DNA of 52,042 nucleotides from Vogesella oryzae (GTDB taxonomy: Bacteria; Pseudomonadota; Gammaproteobacteria; Burkholderiales; Chromobacteriaceae), in the NCBI RefSeq assembly GCF_902829295.1, contig NZ_CADEPL010000024.1:1-52042 (forward strand), given 5' to 3'. The notes under the pieces are model-generated. The model ran no database searches. It saw only the letters and a list, made by a program, of their open reading frames with translations, and was not told the DNA's origin. Below are positions 18,966-27,583 of the stretch, piece after piece (position 1 is the stretch's first letter; every line of letters starts with the position of its first letter). The position numbers and the translations under genes were made by a program.

Positions 18966-19030
18966 TGTAAAAGTCAGTGCTATTTGCGACTTGGGATTGC
19001 TTTCTGCGATCAATGGCCGCTATTTGCGAC
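18966..19030 (+). repeat. Left terminal repeats (candidate TnsB sites)
   Basis: Three copies of a 12-mer at exactly 20-bp spacing: GCTATTTGCGAC at 18979-18990, the diverged GCTTTCTGCGAT at 18999-19010, and GCTATTTGCGAC at 19019-19030. The right end carries the same motif in inverse orientation. Binding by TnsB is inferred from Tn7-family architecture. Confidence 0.85.
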
Positions 19031-19053
19031 CAGTGAAATCTCGTGGGGGCTAG

Positions 19054-20922
19054 ATGCCCTACCTTCCCTCTCTCAAGCCGTTTAAGGAAATTGCTGAGCC
19101 TGCTAAGCACTACCGTCTCGAATGGTTTGGAGGTGTTTACCCAAATTTTGGCGACCCCTCAAACCCGCTGATCGAATGCTTTTTCACTCCATTTGAGCCC
19201 GGATTGCCCGATGCTAATGGGCAGCCAAGCATTAAGCGCGATTTTTCTAGCCAATTTAGGGCAGGCTTGGCAGTCGGATTCTTGCCGACGCTATACCTTG
19301 GACAAACTTTTCTCGGTGGTGAGGCAAACCGTGCATTGTCGCGTCCAGATCAGGTTCTGCGTCTAAGGTTTGATCCAGCCGCCTCAGGTGCTGTTTCCGA
19401 AACTTCATTGACGAGCATTGAGCCTTGGTTGCGTTTTGAACCGGTGAACCGGAGGTTTGTACAATCTGGAGGGGATGGTCCTACACCGTTGTCTGCTGGC
19501 CTTAAGAGGCTGTATGGGGAGATTGTTCTGGAAGGCCGCTCCAAGCCGGCTGCAGTGCTCATACCTGAACTCGAATTGATTCGCTTTTACTATGCGACAT
19601 CAGAGAAGATGGCCAAGATGATCTTCGAGGGCGATTTTGGCTACGATGGACTGTCTGAAAAAGTCTTCAATATGGTGCATGAAGGCCCTGTCCATGAGCT
19701 AGAGTCAGATGTGGTGCGTTTTGTTTACCGGCTCGGTTTTTCCCGTGAGGATGTGCCTGTGTTGGCCCGTATCCTATTTGATGGTGGCTGGGACGCTATG
19801 AGTGGTATCCGGCGCCCTGCTAAGCTAGCTGCCGTTGAGCATTTGAACTCCGCAGGGGCCACTTCCATTTCATATCCGCGCACCCTGTTCCCGTTCAAGG
19901 GACAGACGACATTAGAAGTGGCAGGGTCATTTTGGAAACTGCCGGGATATCAGCGAGCGTTTCTCGTTCATCGAATTTTGAGTTGTTCCGGCCCATTTCC
20001 TTTCCGAGGCATCAGTTACTGCGAAGAGGTCGGTCCTGGTGGCGAGTCTGCTGGCCCGGATGCTCCAACTGCTTTTCCGGGGGGCAGACTACATGCTAGC
20101 TCTAATAGCGAAATTGGTCACAGTGTAAGCACAGAGGCTCCTGTATCTGGGACAGAGAAAGCTGTGCTCAATGATGCTTCTCGAACCTTCATAGGTTTGC
20201 AAGGGGTTGAGATTGTTCGTGAGAAACTGCGAGCGAATACGCATCAATCTGGCGCGGGCGGATGGCGCTCACAAGACACTATGCCGAACCACAGCACAGG
20301 TGATCCCACCTATGCACAAACTACTTCTTCTCGCCTAGGGATCCAAGATAAGAGCCTCCGCCCTTCTCCGGTCACTGCAGACTTAGAGTCATTTCTCAGT
20401 GCTCTTGCGGTGCTGGCTACGACCAGACCTGAGTGGAGGCTGAGCACTGTGCAGGTAGGATCTGCAGGTGTACACAGGGAGGATAGCGGACATGCCCGGT
20501 TTTCCCTGTTTCCATGCGTGCCTTGTGAGAAGCGTACTACGCAGCTGAGGCAGTTCTCGTTTATGGATGATGACCAATACGTGCGTAGACGGCTAGTTTG
20601 CGCCCAGCTTACGGTTGGGGAGGGTCAGTTTGTATATTTGTTGGAGGCCCAGCGGCGACTGCGCCTAAACCCGACGAAAGAGCAGTCTCCATACATGGAA
20701 GAGTTGCCCATCGCGTTGATCAGGACTGAAAACTATAGCCGGATTGATGAAGACTTGTTTGACAAGATCTTGGTGCAAACCGTAGTAAAAAAGACATGGC
20801 CAACTACATGTGAAGTCGAGGGAGTTGTACGCGACGCCACACTGCACGGCCATGGTGCCAACAGCGTGGAAGACATCAGTGCGAGGATAGTAGCGTTGGT
20901 GCTGCGGCACTGTGAGCTGTGA
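19054..20922 (+). CDS. TnsE-like (TniE) transposition protein
   Basis: A 622-residue protein I assign to the TnsE family by remembered patterns from Tn7 TnsE: an IPELELIRFYY block (~168-180) matching IPQLELARSLF, a hydrophobic DVVRFVYRLGF segment, a poorly conserved Ser/Thr-rich middle (~335-435), and a C-terminal domain with LESFLSALAVL, a beta-rich FVYLLEA segment and a WP...GHG...ED tail. Known TnsE directs Tn7 to discontinuous DNA synthesis and conjugating plasmids by binding the sliding clamp. Here it sits at the end opposite tnsABC. Its ATG immediately follows the stop (TAG, 19051-19053) of the frame read in from comM, with GGGGG upstream, so comM transcription and translation could reach it. 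Similarity is distant; a profile search should settle it. Confidence 0.68.
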   Translation: MPYLPSLKPFKEIAEPAKHYRLEWFGGVYPNFGDPSNPLIECFFTPFEPGLPDANGQPSIKRDFSSQFRAGLAVGFLPTLYLGQTFLGGEANRALSRPDQVLRLRFDPAASGAVSETSLTSIEPWLRFEPVNRRFVQSGGDGPTPLSAGLKRLYGEIVLEGRSKPAAVLIPELELIRFYYATSEKMAKMIFEGDFGYDGLSEKVFNMVHEGPVHELESDVVRFVYRLGFSREDVPVLARILFDGGWDAMSGIRRPAKLAAVEHLNSAGATSISYPRTLFPFKGQTTLEVAGSFWKLPGYQRAFLVHRILSCSGPFPFRGISYCEEVGPGGESAGPDAPTAFPGGRLHASSNSEIGHSVSTEAPVSGTEKAVLNDASRTFIGLQGVEIVREKLRANTHQSGAGGWRSQDTMPNHSTGDPTYAQTTSSRLGIQDKSLRPSPVTADLESFLSALAVLATTRPEWRLSTVQVGSAGVHREDSGHARFSLFPCVPCEKRTTQLRQFSFMDDDQYVRRRLVCAQLTVGEGQFVYLLEAQRRLRLNPTKEQSPYMEELPIALIRTENYSRIDEDLFDKILVQTVVKKTWPTTCEVEGVVRDATLHGHGANSVEDISARIVALVLRHCEL

Positions 20923-21059
20923 CTCGGTGACTCATGTAGGTCTGCTTGATTGGCCTAATGCAGGAGGCAGCAAATCATAGGTTTCCCATCTATCATATAG
21001 GAAGGCATTCTGTAGTAGCTGCCGGTTTGATCGGAGGAGAACCAAACCTGGAAATACCG

Positions 21060-21560
21060 ATGCTGATCTTTTTAGACACCGAGTTCACGGACTTCATCGA
21101 TTGCGAGCTGATCAGCATCGGCATGGTTGGCGAGGACGGCAGGCACGAACTGTACCTGGAGGTGCAGGACTTTGACCGTTCGAAGTGCAACGCCTTCGTC
21201 CAGTCCGCCGTTTGGTCGCAGCTTGGCCGCATCGAGGAGGCCATCGTGCGCAAGGTAGAGGTGCAAGCCAGGTTGCGTGCTTGGTTTGCCACGCTCCCGC
21301 GCAGCGTGACGATTGCCTGTGATTCACAGCATGATCGGGATCTGCTGGCAAATGCGCTGGAGGGGGAATGGCCGAATAACCTGAGCGGATGGTTCGATCT
21401 GCGACCGTTGATTGACACCGGGGTCTTTGACAGGGCTGTGACACAGTACCACACGAAGACACATCCCTGGCACCATGCCTTGCATGATGCGCATGCCCAT
21501 CGGGCGGGCTGGTTGGCCTGGATGGATCAACGCCGACGTGGAAAATTGGAAGCCTACTAG
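21060..21560 (+). CDS. DEDD-type 3'-5' exoribonuclease-like protein
   Basis: A 166-residue protein with the first acidic pair at the start (FLDTEFTDF, Asp6 and Glu8), a middle ACDSQHDRDLL block and a final HHALHDAHAHR block, the order of the RNase-H-fold DEDDh exonucleases, closest to the Rv2179c-like family of mycobacterial RNases. Complete and single-domain. The frame is open upstream to 20946, but the family begins at MLIFLDTE, and no ribosome-binding site clearly favours either start. It follows the TnsE-like gene by ~140 bp. Substrate and role in the transposon are unknown; a nuclease with a defence or RNA-processing role is possible. Confidence 0.7.
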   Translation: MLIFLDTEFTDFIDCELISIGMVGEDGRHELYLEVQDFDRSKCNAFVQSAVWSQLGRIEEAIVRKVEVQARLRAWFATLPRSVTIACDSQHDRDLLANALEGEWPNNLSGWFDLRPLIDTGVFDRAVTQYHTKTHPWHHALHDAHAHRAGWLAWMDQRRRGKLEAY

Positions 21561-21631
21561 GCTTTGCACACGAGTGTGCTGAACAGTCAGTAGGGTTAAG
21601 TATTCCTCTAACATTCTTAGTCGATGAAACT

Positions 21632-22441
21632 ATGGACAAACCTGTCAAATTCGAGAATCCTCCAATAGTGGAAGTCGTTTGTGGTGTTTTGTTTTCATCG
21701 CAATCGACTATCCAGACTGCTCATATTGGTGCGTTCTGGGAGTCGGTCCGAAATGATTTCCCTATTACAGAGGATGCTCCTCCTCTGCTCCCTGTCTTAG
21801 AGGAGTCTGGGCCGGTAACTGTTGCTAGTTTCGAGTTAAGCGAATTACCACCCTTGAGGCGAACTTGGATGGCAAGTGAGGATGGCCGTACCTTAATTCA
21901 GGTTCAACAAGACCGGTTCTTATTCAACTGGAAACGGATATCAGATGATGATGCTTACCCAAGTTACCAAGTTGTAATTAAGCGCTTTGAAGATTGCTTA
22001 GCGCGCTTTGTTGAATTTTGCTCTTCTGTTGGGGTTGGGTCTCTCGCATATCGTCAGTATGAATTGACATACGTAAATCATATCGGTCAAGGAAATGGAT
22101 TGGATAGGGTCGGGTTGGATGCTCTTTTTGTTGATCATATAAGAAAGGTAGAGGTGGATCGGTTTTTGCCGCCTCCAGATGCAATTGGTTGGACGAGTGT
22201 TTATTCATTCCCTAATGATCAAGGGAGATTGCATGTTGCTATGCAGTCCGCGCAAAGTCAGCAGCCATCAATGGAAAAAATAATAAGATTGGATTTAACT
22301 GCGCGAGGTATCTCCTCTGACACAACTGAATTGGGAAGGTCCTGCTGGTTTAATATGGCCCATGATTGGATTACTCGCGGCTTTGCCGATATAACAAATC
22401 CAATTTTGCATGATGATCACGGCTGGCGGAGAACGTCATGA
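21632..22441 (+). CDS. TIGR04255 family protein
   Basis: A 269-residue protein with the N-terminal pattern FENPPIVEVVCGVLFSSQ, which I recognise as the start of the TIGR04255 family; the rest (LGSLAYRQYELTYVNHI-like strands, RLDLTARG) suits it. The family function is not established. First gene of a three-gene cassette: it overlaps the next gene by 4 bp (ATGA). The DNA is visibly AT-richer than the TnsE gene upstream and the lipid cassette downstream, so it was probably acquired separately. Confidence 0.7.
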   Translation: MDKPVKFENPPIVEVVCGVLFSSQSTIQTAHIGAFWESVRNDFPITEDAPPLLPVLEESGPVTVASFELSELPPLRRTWMASEDGRTLIQVQQDRFLFNWKRISDDDAYPSYQVVIKRFEDCLARFVEFCSSVGVGSLAYRQYELTYVNHIGQGNGLDRVGLDALFVDHIRKVEVDRFLPPPDAIGWTSVYSFPNDQGRLHVAMQSAQSQQPSMEKIIRLDLTARGISSDTTELGRSCWFNMAHDWITRGFADITNPILHDDHGWRRTS

Positions 22442-23028
22442 ACGATAGCCCCATAACAGCGTTTTCGCCCTTGCCTGATGCGGTATCAACGACAGCAGAT
22501 GCAAGCAGTAATTGTCTTATGGGTAATCAGGTGGTGGAGCTAAAGTGGCAGTGGAAGGAAAACAAGTCTAATTCTTACCAAATTGGTAAGCGGGAAAGAA
22601 TTACCTTAACCGAGCAGTCTCTTCCCGATGTGGCTGTTATGCCAGGCAAAGCTGCAAATCGTGATGCTTTTTTGAGGCATAAAGAGAAAGAGTTGCTACT
22701 TGGGCTGATTCAACGCTTTGAAAAAGAAGGCTTCACTAGAACGGTTGGTAATGAGGGAAAGATTACTGTCGATACGGCTAAATCAGCAATGGCGTTCCTA
22801 AAGGTTCTTCCTGAAGGTACGGTAATTCCTAAAATTGCCCCAGATGGGGAGGGTGGGCTTGTTGTCGCGTGGGAAGGGCCGCAGACCGTAACCATACTGG
22901 TCGTCGATGATTGGCGCTTGCATTTGGTTAGGAATGCTAAGACGAAAGATGCAGAATATTTTGATGATATTTTATTCGATGGAGAAAAGGTACCTGATCC
23001 AGTATTAATGGCTATTCCCACACGATAG
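22438..23028 (+). CDS. Protein of unknown function (TIGR04255 cassette, second gene)
   Basis: A 196-residue protein I do not recognise. No membrane segment, signal peptide or catalytic motif stands out. The N-terminal 30 residues are polar and probably disordered; the centre is Lys/Glu-rich and probably helical (KEKELLLGLIQRFEKEGF); the C-terminal half looks beta-rich with VVAWEGPQTVTILVVDDWRLHLV. It overlaps the TIGR04255 gene by 4 bp and is followed 9 bp later by the third gene, so a shared job is likely. Confidence 0.75.
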   Translation: MNDSPITAFSPLPDAVSTTADASSNCLMGNQVVELKWQWKENKSNSYQIGKRERITLTEQSLPDVAVMPGKAANRDAFLRHKEKELLLGLIQRFEKEGFTRTVGNEGKITVDTAKSAMAFLKVLPEGTVIPKIAPDGEGGLVVAWEGPQTVTILVVDDWRLHLVRNAKTKDAEYFDDILFDGEKVPDPVLMAIPTR

Positions 23029-23037
23029 AGGCTGCCC

Positions 23038-23532
23038 GTGCCAGACGAAATCGAACATCAAGGTGATGCGCAGGCGTTTTTTGTTGAAGAGATGCCGGGT
23101 GGTGATGTTGTGGCTAGGTTGATTGACTTGCCTCGCATGTATACACATGTGGAGCATTTGATTTGGGGGTGTATATTTGAGTTTCCTCAATCGCAGGGCG
23201 AATCGGTAGTCTGGAGTAAATATGCACCTATTCCTGACGGGGTCCACAACGTAGGTTGTGGTCGAGAGAGGGAAAAGTGTTTAGTGAAGCCAGATTTTCG
23301 CTATGCTGGATATATATCTGCTATTATTCAACGGGTCACGGAAATACGTAACGCGAGAGGGCATGGATTTTTAGTTGTACATGAACCATCTCCTGGGGTT
23401 CACCATGCGGAGATTCGGTATTTTTCTAATCCTCAAGCAAATGAGCCAATAAAGAAAGCAGATAAAACCGAATTAAAGGCGTTGCTTCAAGATGTTTTTA
23501 GCGACTTAGTCCCACATGCCTGTAGGCAATAG
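23038..23532 (+). CDS. Protein of unknown function (TIGR04255 cassette, third gene)
   Basis: A 164-residue protein with a GTG start at 23038, preceded by GAGG. Not recognised. Mixed alpha/beta character, with HVEHLIWGCIFEFPQSQGESVVWSKYA and a basic RNARGHGFLV segment; no signal peptide. It lies 9 bp behind the second gene, completing a co-oriented three-gene unit. No terminator is evident after it. Confidence 0.65.
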   Translation: MPDEIEHQGDAQAFFVEEMPGGDVVARLIDLPRMYTHVEHLIWGCIFEFPQSQGESVVWSKYAPIPDGVHNVGCGREREKCLVKPDFRYAGYISAIIQRVTEIRNARGHGFLVVHEPSPGVHHAEIRYFSNPQANEPIKKADKTELKALLQDVFSDLVPHACRQ

Positions 23533-23838
23533 CCAGAAGCTGCTATGCTATTGAGTCGGCGGTTGCTATGCCTGTTGTCATTCCCCATTTTATTGCATGT
23601 GCCATCTTCGTTCGGGTCCGCACTCAAAGCGCCACCGTATGGCATATTGACCTGTTTGTTCTATTGCCGTAATCCACTCCTAGGGATGTTTGCCTATTAC
23701 CTCCAGATTCATTTTGGTTTCTGCATGTTTCCTCGGTTCAGGACTGATTTCTTGCATGGAATCTCATCAGACTCTCGGCTTATCCATAAAACTGTGCCAA
23801 CAGCTTCGGAGTGCCGACAAGTGGGTTGCCTTCCCCTT

Positions 23839-24187
23839 GTAACAGGGTAAGTTTTGGCCCAAACACACCACAATTGACGATCCTGCTTACTGATGTTTAG
23901 GTTGTAACGGATATGCGTGTATAGGCTAATCCGCGTTGCACGGCCGCGCACTTCTTCGCATGGCTGCACGCGTTTGTTGGCAAAATCGACTATGGCCATA
24001 TATTGCCCATGCATTGGCCCAAGATTGCGTGTCCAAGCGCCATATGAGAAGTTACCCCGGTCTCCGTTCACCTCACCAACCGACGGCACTAGGTTATTCA
24101 AGTCGCCTTCCGCTTGCTGGAATATCTGGTCGGTCTCGGTACAGTCCTTCCGGCGGCCTGCCAACGCTGGCGCTGGTGACCGAACAT
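23839..24187 (-). pseudogene. Endonuclease I (EndA/Dns family) remnant
   Basis: The minus strand encodes the core of an extracellular/periplasmic DNA endonuclease I: FGHQRQRWQAAGR (~24184-24146), then after a frame change near 24155 the run DLNNLVPSVGEVNGDRGNF, MHGQYMAIVDFANKRVQP, RGRATRISLYTHIRYNLNIS and ending KTYPVT. This matches E. coli EndA order closely. The N-terminal signal region, the frame continuity and the C terminus after KTYPVT are lost, so it is a decayed gene. It occupies most of the 810-bp space between 23533 and 24343; in the remainder I see nothing I can support. Confidence 0.75.
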
Positions 24188-24343
24188 GTCATCCTGACGA
24201 TGAGCGACACCATCCAATTGTAATATCGCAGATGTGAGCTAGCATGAACCATAGCGCCTATGCCGTTATCTTGGCGTCAAGTTCGACAAACCATAACCTT
24301 CTTGAGGTGATGTCGGTAACGCTCACAATTAGTAGGAGGTGGA

Positions 24344-25360
24344 ATGGCAGACGAACACATCATAGAGTTCCGTGCCGGCGACGGCCACGCGTGCAATCTA
24401 ATCCACGTAAGCGGGTCTCGCGAGCCAGACCGTGGTCCGGTTCTGCTGGTGCACGGAGCTGGCGTGCGTGCCAACATCTTCCGCCCCCCCAATACCACGA
24501 ATTTCGTTGACGCCCTGCTCGACCATGGATACGACGTCTGGTTGGAAAACTGGCGTGCCAGCATCGACTTGCCCCCTTGCGAATGGACGCTAGACGACGC
24601 TGCGCTATTCGACCATCCCGCAGCGGTACAAAAGGTGCTGGAGCTAACTGGCGCGCGCACACTTAAGGCCGTGGTGCATTGCCAAGGGTCCACCAGCTTC
24701 ATGCTCTCGGCGGTGGCCGGACTCGTGCCGCAAGTCACCACCATCGTCACCAATGCGGTATCGCTGCATCCGCAGGTTTCGTGGATCTCGCACCAAAAGA
24801 GTCGTTACGCAGTGCCCCTTGTAGGACGCATGACTTCCTACCTCAATCCTCAGTGGGGCGACAAAGCCCAGGGCCTGGTGCCTCGTTTGCTGCAGGGCTT
24901 GGTCAAGCTGACCCACCACGAGTGTGCCAACGGTGTGTGTCGCTTCTCCAGCTTCACCTATGGCACCGGTTTCCCAGTGTTGTGGCGCCACGAGAACCTG
25001 AGTGAACGAACGCACGAGTGGATTCGCCAGGAATTCGCCAACGTGCCCATGACCTTCTTCCGCCAGATGGCGCGCTGTCTGGATGCTGGCCACCTGGTGT
25101 CGCATCTGCACGGCTTACCTGCCGACCCAACCGCAGCCCCACCGCGAACTGAGGCGCGCATTGCATTCATCGCCGGCGAGCTGAACGCTTGCTTCAAGTG
25201 GCAAAGCCAGCAGGCCAGCTTTGATTGGTTCGAGCACTACCGACCTAACTACCACTCCCTGCATGTGCTTGGTGGCTACGGCCACTTAGATGTGTTCATT
25301 GGCAAGAACGCAGAGCGCGACACATTTCCAGTCTTGATTGCTGAACTGGACGCACCATAA
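24344..25360 (+). CDS. Alpha/beta hydrolase of the GMC-oxidoreductase-associated type
   Basis: A 338-residue alpha/beta-hydrolase-fold protein: LLVHGAGVRANIF oxyanion-loop region (~33-46), WLENWRASIDLP, the nucleophile elbow VHCQGSTS with Cys113 where serine is usual (as in PHA synthases), and a late HLDVFIG histidine. Similar domains are fused to cholesterol-oxidase-like GMC enzymes in actinobacteria, which fits the GMC gene at the end of this cassette. Expected reaction: ester or thioester cleavage or acyl transfer on a lipid; substrate unknown. Strong GGAGG ribosome-binding site. First gene of the GC-rich cassette. Confidence 0.78.
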   Translation: MADEHIIEFRAGDGHACNLIHVSGSREPDRGPVLLVHGAGVRANIFRPPNTTNFVDALLDHGYDVWLENWRASIDLPPCEWTLDDAALFDHPAAVQKVLELTGARTLKAVVHCQGSTSFMLSAVAGLVPQVTTIVTNAVSLHPQVSWISHQKSRYAVPLVGRMTSYLNPQWGDKAQGLVPRLLQGLVKLTHHECANGVCRFSSFTYGTGFPVLWRHENLSERTHEWIRQEFANVPMTFFRQMARCLDAGHLVSHLHGLPADPTAAPPRTEARIAFIAGELNACFKWQSQQASFDWFEHYRPNYHSLHVLGGYGHLDVFIGKNAERDTFPVLIAELDAP

Positions 25361-25379
25361 GACGGGTGGAGAGAGCGAT

Positions 25380-25769
25380 ATGAAAGCAGCGTGTGATCGC
25401 AAATACTTTCTCGTGTTCGGCATACTTGCTGTCGCGCTGGCGCTGCCATGGATAGCATGGGAATTGAATCCAGTTGCGATTAGCAATTCCTGGGTGGACA
25501 CGCTTGTCTATGTCCCCTTATTACTCGGCTCTCCTACACTTTTCCTTGGCTCGCTCGCTGCGATAGTTCTTGGCATCGTGCCAAGGTTCGGCCTTGTGAT
25601 GCGCCCGGTCGATGCGGCTCTGCTGACGTTTGTAGTCGGAAACTTGGGCGGCTGGCCCTTATGGAGCTATGCGATTAGTGACGGTGACTATGGGGTGGTC
25701 ATCCCAACCGCTTGCTCTGCTGCTTTTGTAAGCTTCTTAGTCTTCCTTTTGTACCGGCCAGCGGTTTGA
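25380..25769 (+). CDS. Small membrane protein, unknown
   Basis: A 129-residue protein with about four membrane helices (~8-26, 38-62, 78-95, 104-126) and no motif I recognise. The start at 25380 is preceded by GAGAG. It sits 19 bp after the alpha/beta hydrolase and 59 bp before the decarboxylase-like gene; base composition is less GC-rich than those two, so it may be a later insertion in the cassette. Confidence 0.65.
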   Translation: MKAACDRKYFLVFGILAVALALPWIAWELNPVAISNSWVDTLVYVPLLLGSPTLFLGSLAAIVLGIVPRFGLVMRPVDAALLTFVVGNLGGWPLWSYAISDGDYGVVIPTACSAAFVSFLVFLLYRPAV

Positions 25770-25828
25770 AACGGCTGGAAAGCCAACGCTGCCTTGGATC
25801 TCAACTACAAGCACAAAGGTAGATCTCC

Positions 25829-26713
25829 ATGGTGATTCCGACGAGACAGATCCGGCTGACTGGGCGCCACGCACTGGTCGACGGGATACCTTTCACGATG
25901 CCGATCAATTCTGAACAGTCGCCGGCTCTGATGGCGGTGTTCTCGATCGACGCCGACGCGGCCGCACGGCTACTGCCTGGCGGCGAGGTGCACCCGCTGC
26001 GCCTGTGGAAGCGCGCACTGCTGGTGCTGACGGTCATCCACTACAAGATCACCGACATCGGCACCTACATCGAGTATTCGATCGCAATCGCCTGCACCCA
26101 CGGCCGCAAACCCGCACCACGGCTGCTGCCTGGGCTGCTGATGAAGACCTTCGGCACCGGCCAGTACGTCTGGGACCTGCCGGTGTCCACCGAGGTTTCC
26201 GTCAAGGGCGGCAAGGGCATTTGGGGCATGCCCAAGCACCAAGCCAGCCTGGACTTCGTGATCGGTGAGCGCTGGGTCAGCAGCCAGTACGACTTGGACG
26301 GCCAGATGATGATGCGCGTGGATGTGCGCAAGCCCGCTTCGGCGTGGCTGCCGGTGAACATGGGTGCGGCCAACTACTGCGCCTTCCGCGGCATGCTGAT
26401 GAAGTCCTACATCTATTTCCAGGGCAAGCTGGGCTTTTCGCTGTTCAAACCGGGGTCAGCGCGTCTGCTGATCGGCGACCACCCGCGCATGGCGCCACTG
26501 AAGATGCTGGATATCGACCCCGACCCAATCGCCGCGGGCTTCTTCCCCTCTACGGCCGGCGTGCTGGACGATTACTTCGAGTGCTGGTTCCTGACCGAAC
26601 AGCAGGCGCCCACGCAATCCATCCAGGGACTGGAGACGACCTATCCGCTGGGCCAGTCGCAGCAGTGGCTGGCGCCTCCTAACCGCCAGGCCGACTGGGA
26701 GAGCGCACCATGA
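25829..26713 (+). CDS. Acetoacetate decarboxylase-like (ADC superfamily) protein
   Basis: A 294-residue soluble protein of the ADC fold: substrate-cavity strands HYKITDIGTYIEYSIAIA, then VKGGKGIWGMPKHQASLDF, which aligns with the GYPKK region around the Schiff-base lysine of acetoacetate decarboxylase. Whether the catalytic lysine pair is intact cannot be decided by eye, and many superfamily members do aldol/hydrolysis chemistry instead. Overlaps the next gene by 4 bp (ATGA). Confidence 0.75.
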   Translation: MVIPTRQIRLTGRHALVDGIPFTMPINSEQSPALMAVFSIDADAAARLLPGGEVHPLRLWKRALLVLTVIHYKITDIGTYIEYSIAIACTHGRKPAPRLLPGLLMKTFGTGQYVWDLPVSTEVSVKGGKGIWGMPKHQASLDFVIGERWVSSQYDLDGQMMMRVDVRKPASAWLPVNMGAANYCAFRGMLMKSYIYFQGKLGFSLFKPGSARLLIGDHPRMAPLKMLDIDPDPIAAGFFPSTAGVLDDYFECWFLTEQQAPTQSIQGLETTYPLGQSQQWLAPPNRQADWESAP

Positions 26714-27201
26714 AGAGCCGGCTACTGATGGCCAACCACGTGTTCCTGCTGCTATGCGCCTCCATGTACTTGGGTACGGGCGGTTCGCTGGTGCTGTTCT
26801 CCTTCCCGCTGGCGCCGCGGCTGACGCCGGACAACTACTATCTGCAGTTCGTGCCGCAGGTGCAGGCAGCCACCGAGTTCTTCACCACCATGACCAAGCT
26901 GATGCTGGCCGCCGCGCTGGTCATGCTGTGGTCTGAGTGGCGCCAGCCCACGCGCTGGGTGCCTATCGTGGTGCTGCTGGGCGTGCTTGTTGCCACCGGG
27001 CTCACGCTAAAGTGGATCTTCCCCCTCAACGCGGCCATGGCCGGCCATATCAAGGACGCCGGCGAACTGCACCGCGTGCTGGACGAGTGGATGCAGCTCA
27101 ACCGCGTCAGGGTGGGCCTGTGGTCCGTGCAATGGGCGGCGTTGGCTTGGTTCTTCGCCCGCTGGGCTTACCGCAGTCGCTATTCGGCCCTGGGGCGATA
27201 A
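26710..27201 (+). CDS. DUF1772-like membrane protein
   Basis: A 163-residue protein with four predicted membrane helices. The segment ELHRVLDEWMQLNRVRVGLWSVQW near the C terminus resembles DUF1772 (anthrone-oxygenase-like) proteins; recognition is tentative. Overlaps the ADC-like gene by 4 bp and is followed after 1 bp by the next membrane protein gene, so it belongs to the same operon. Confidence 0.62.
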   Translation: MKSRLLMANHVFLLLCASMYLGTGGSLVLFSFPLAPRLTPDNYYLQFVPQVQAATEFFTTMTKLMLAAALVMLWSEWRQPTRWVPIVVLLGVLVATGLTLKWIFPLNAAMAGHIKDAGELHRVLDEWMQLNRVRVGLWSVQWAALAWFFARWAYRSRYSALGR

Positions 27202-27202
27202 C

Positions 27203-27580
27203 ATGGATCTGCTGACCTTACAACGCCGTGCCGTCGCCGCCATTGCGGCCATCACCGTGTTGACCGGCGTCGCCCAGATGGCCGCGGGCGAACCGTTGCT
27301 AACGCTGATCTCAAACGCCTCCACCTCGCTGGGCGCCCACCTGTTTACCACCGTCGGCATGTTCATGGTGCTGTTTGGCGGGGCCACGCTGCACGCGCAG
27401 CGCCGACGGGAGGCACTACCCGTGGTGCTGTTGTGGGGCGGCCTACAGAAACTGCTGGCTGCCGCCCTGGTGGCTTGGGGAGTAGCGCGCGGTGCCTTCG
27501 TCTCGCTGGCGTTGGCGGTGGCCGCATTCGATTTTGCCAGCGGGCTGCTGTACTGGAGCCTGCGGCGCAAGGGGGGGTGA
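27203..27580 (+). CDS. Small membrane protein, unknown
   Basis: A 125-residue, very hydrophobic protein with four probable membrane helices and a basic C-terminal RRKGG tail. No recognised family. Packed 1 bp after the previous stop and 3 bp before the next start. Confidence 0.62.
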   Translation: MDLLTLQRRAVAAIAAITVLTGVAQMAAGEPLLTLISNASTSLGAHLFTTVGMFMVLFGGATLHAQRRREALPVVLLWGGLQKLLAAALVAWGVARGAFVSLALAVAAFDFASGLLYWSLRRKGG

Positions 27581-27583
27581 GCG

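Noticed and set aside
23545-23850. Plus-strand frame of 101 codons
   Set aside because: No recognisable protein character; it overlaps the degraded endonuclease I remnant on the other strand.
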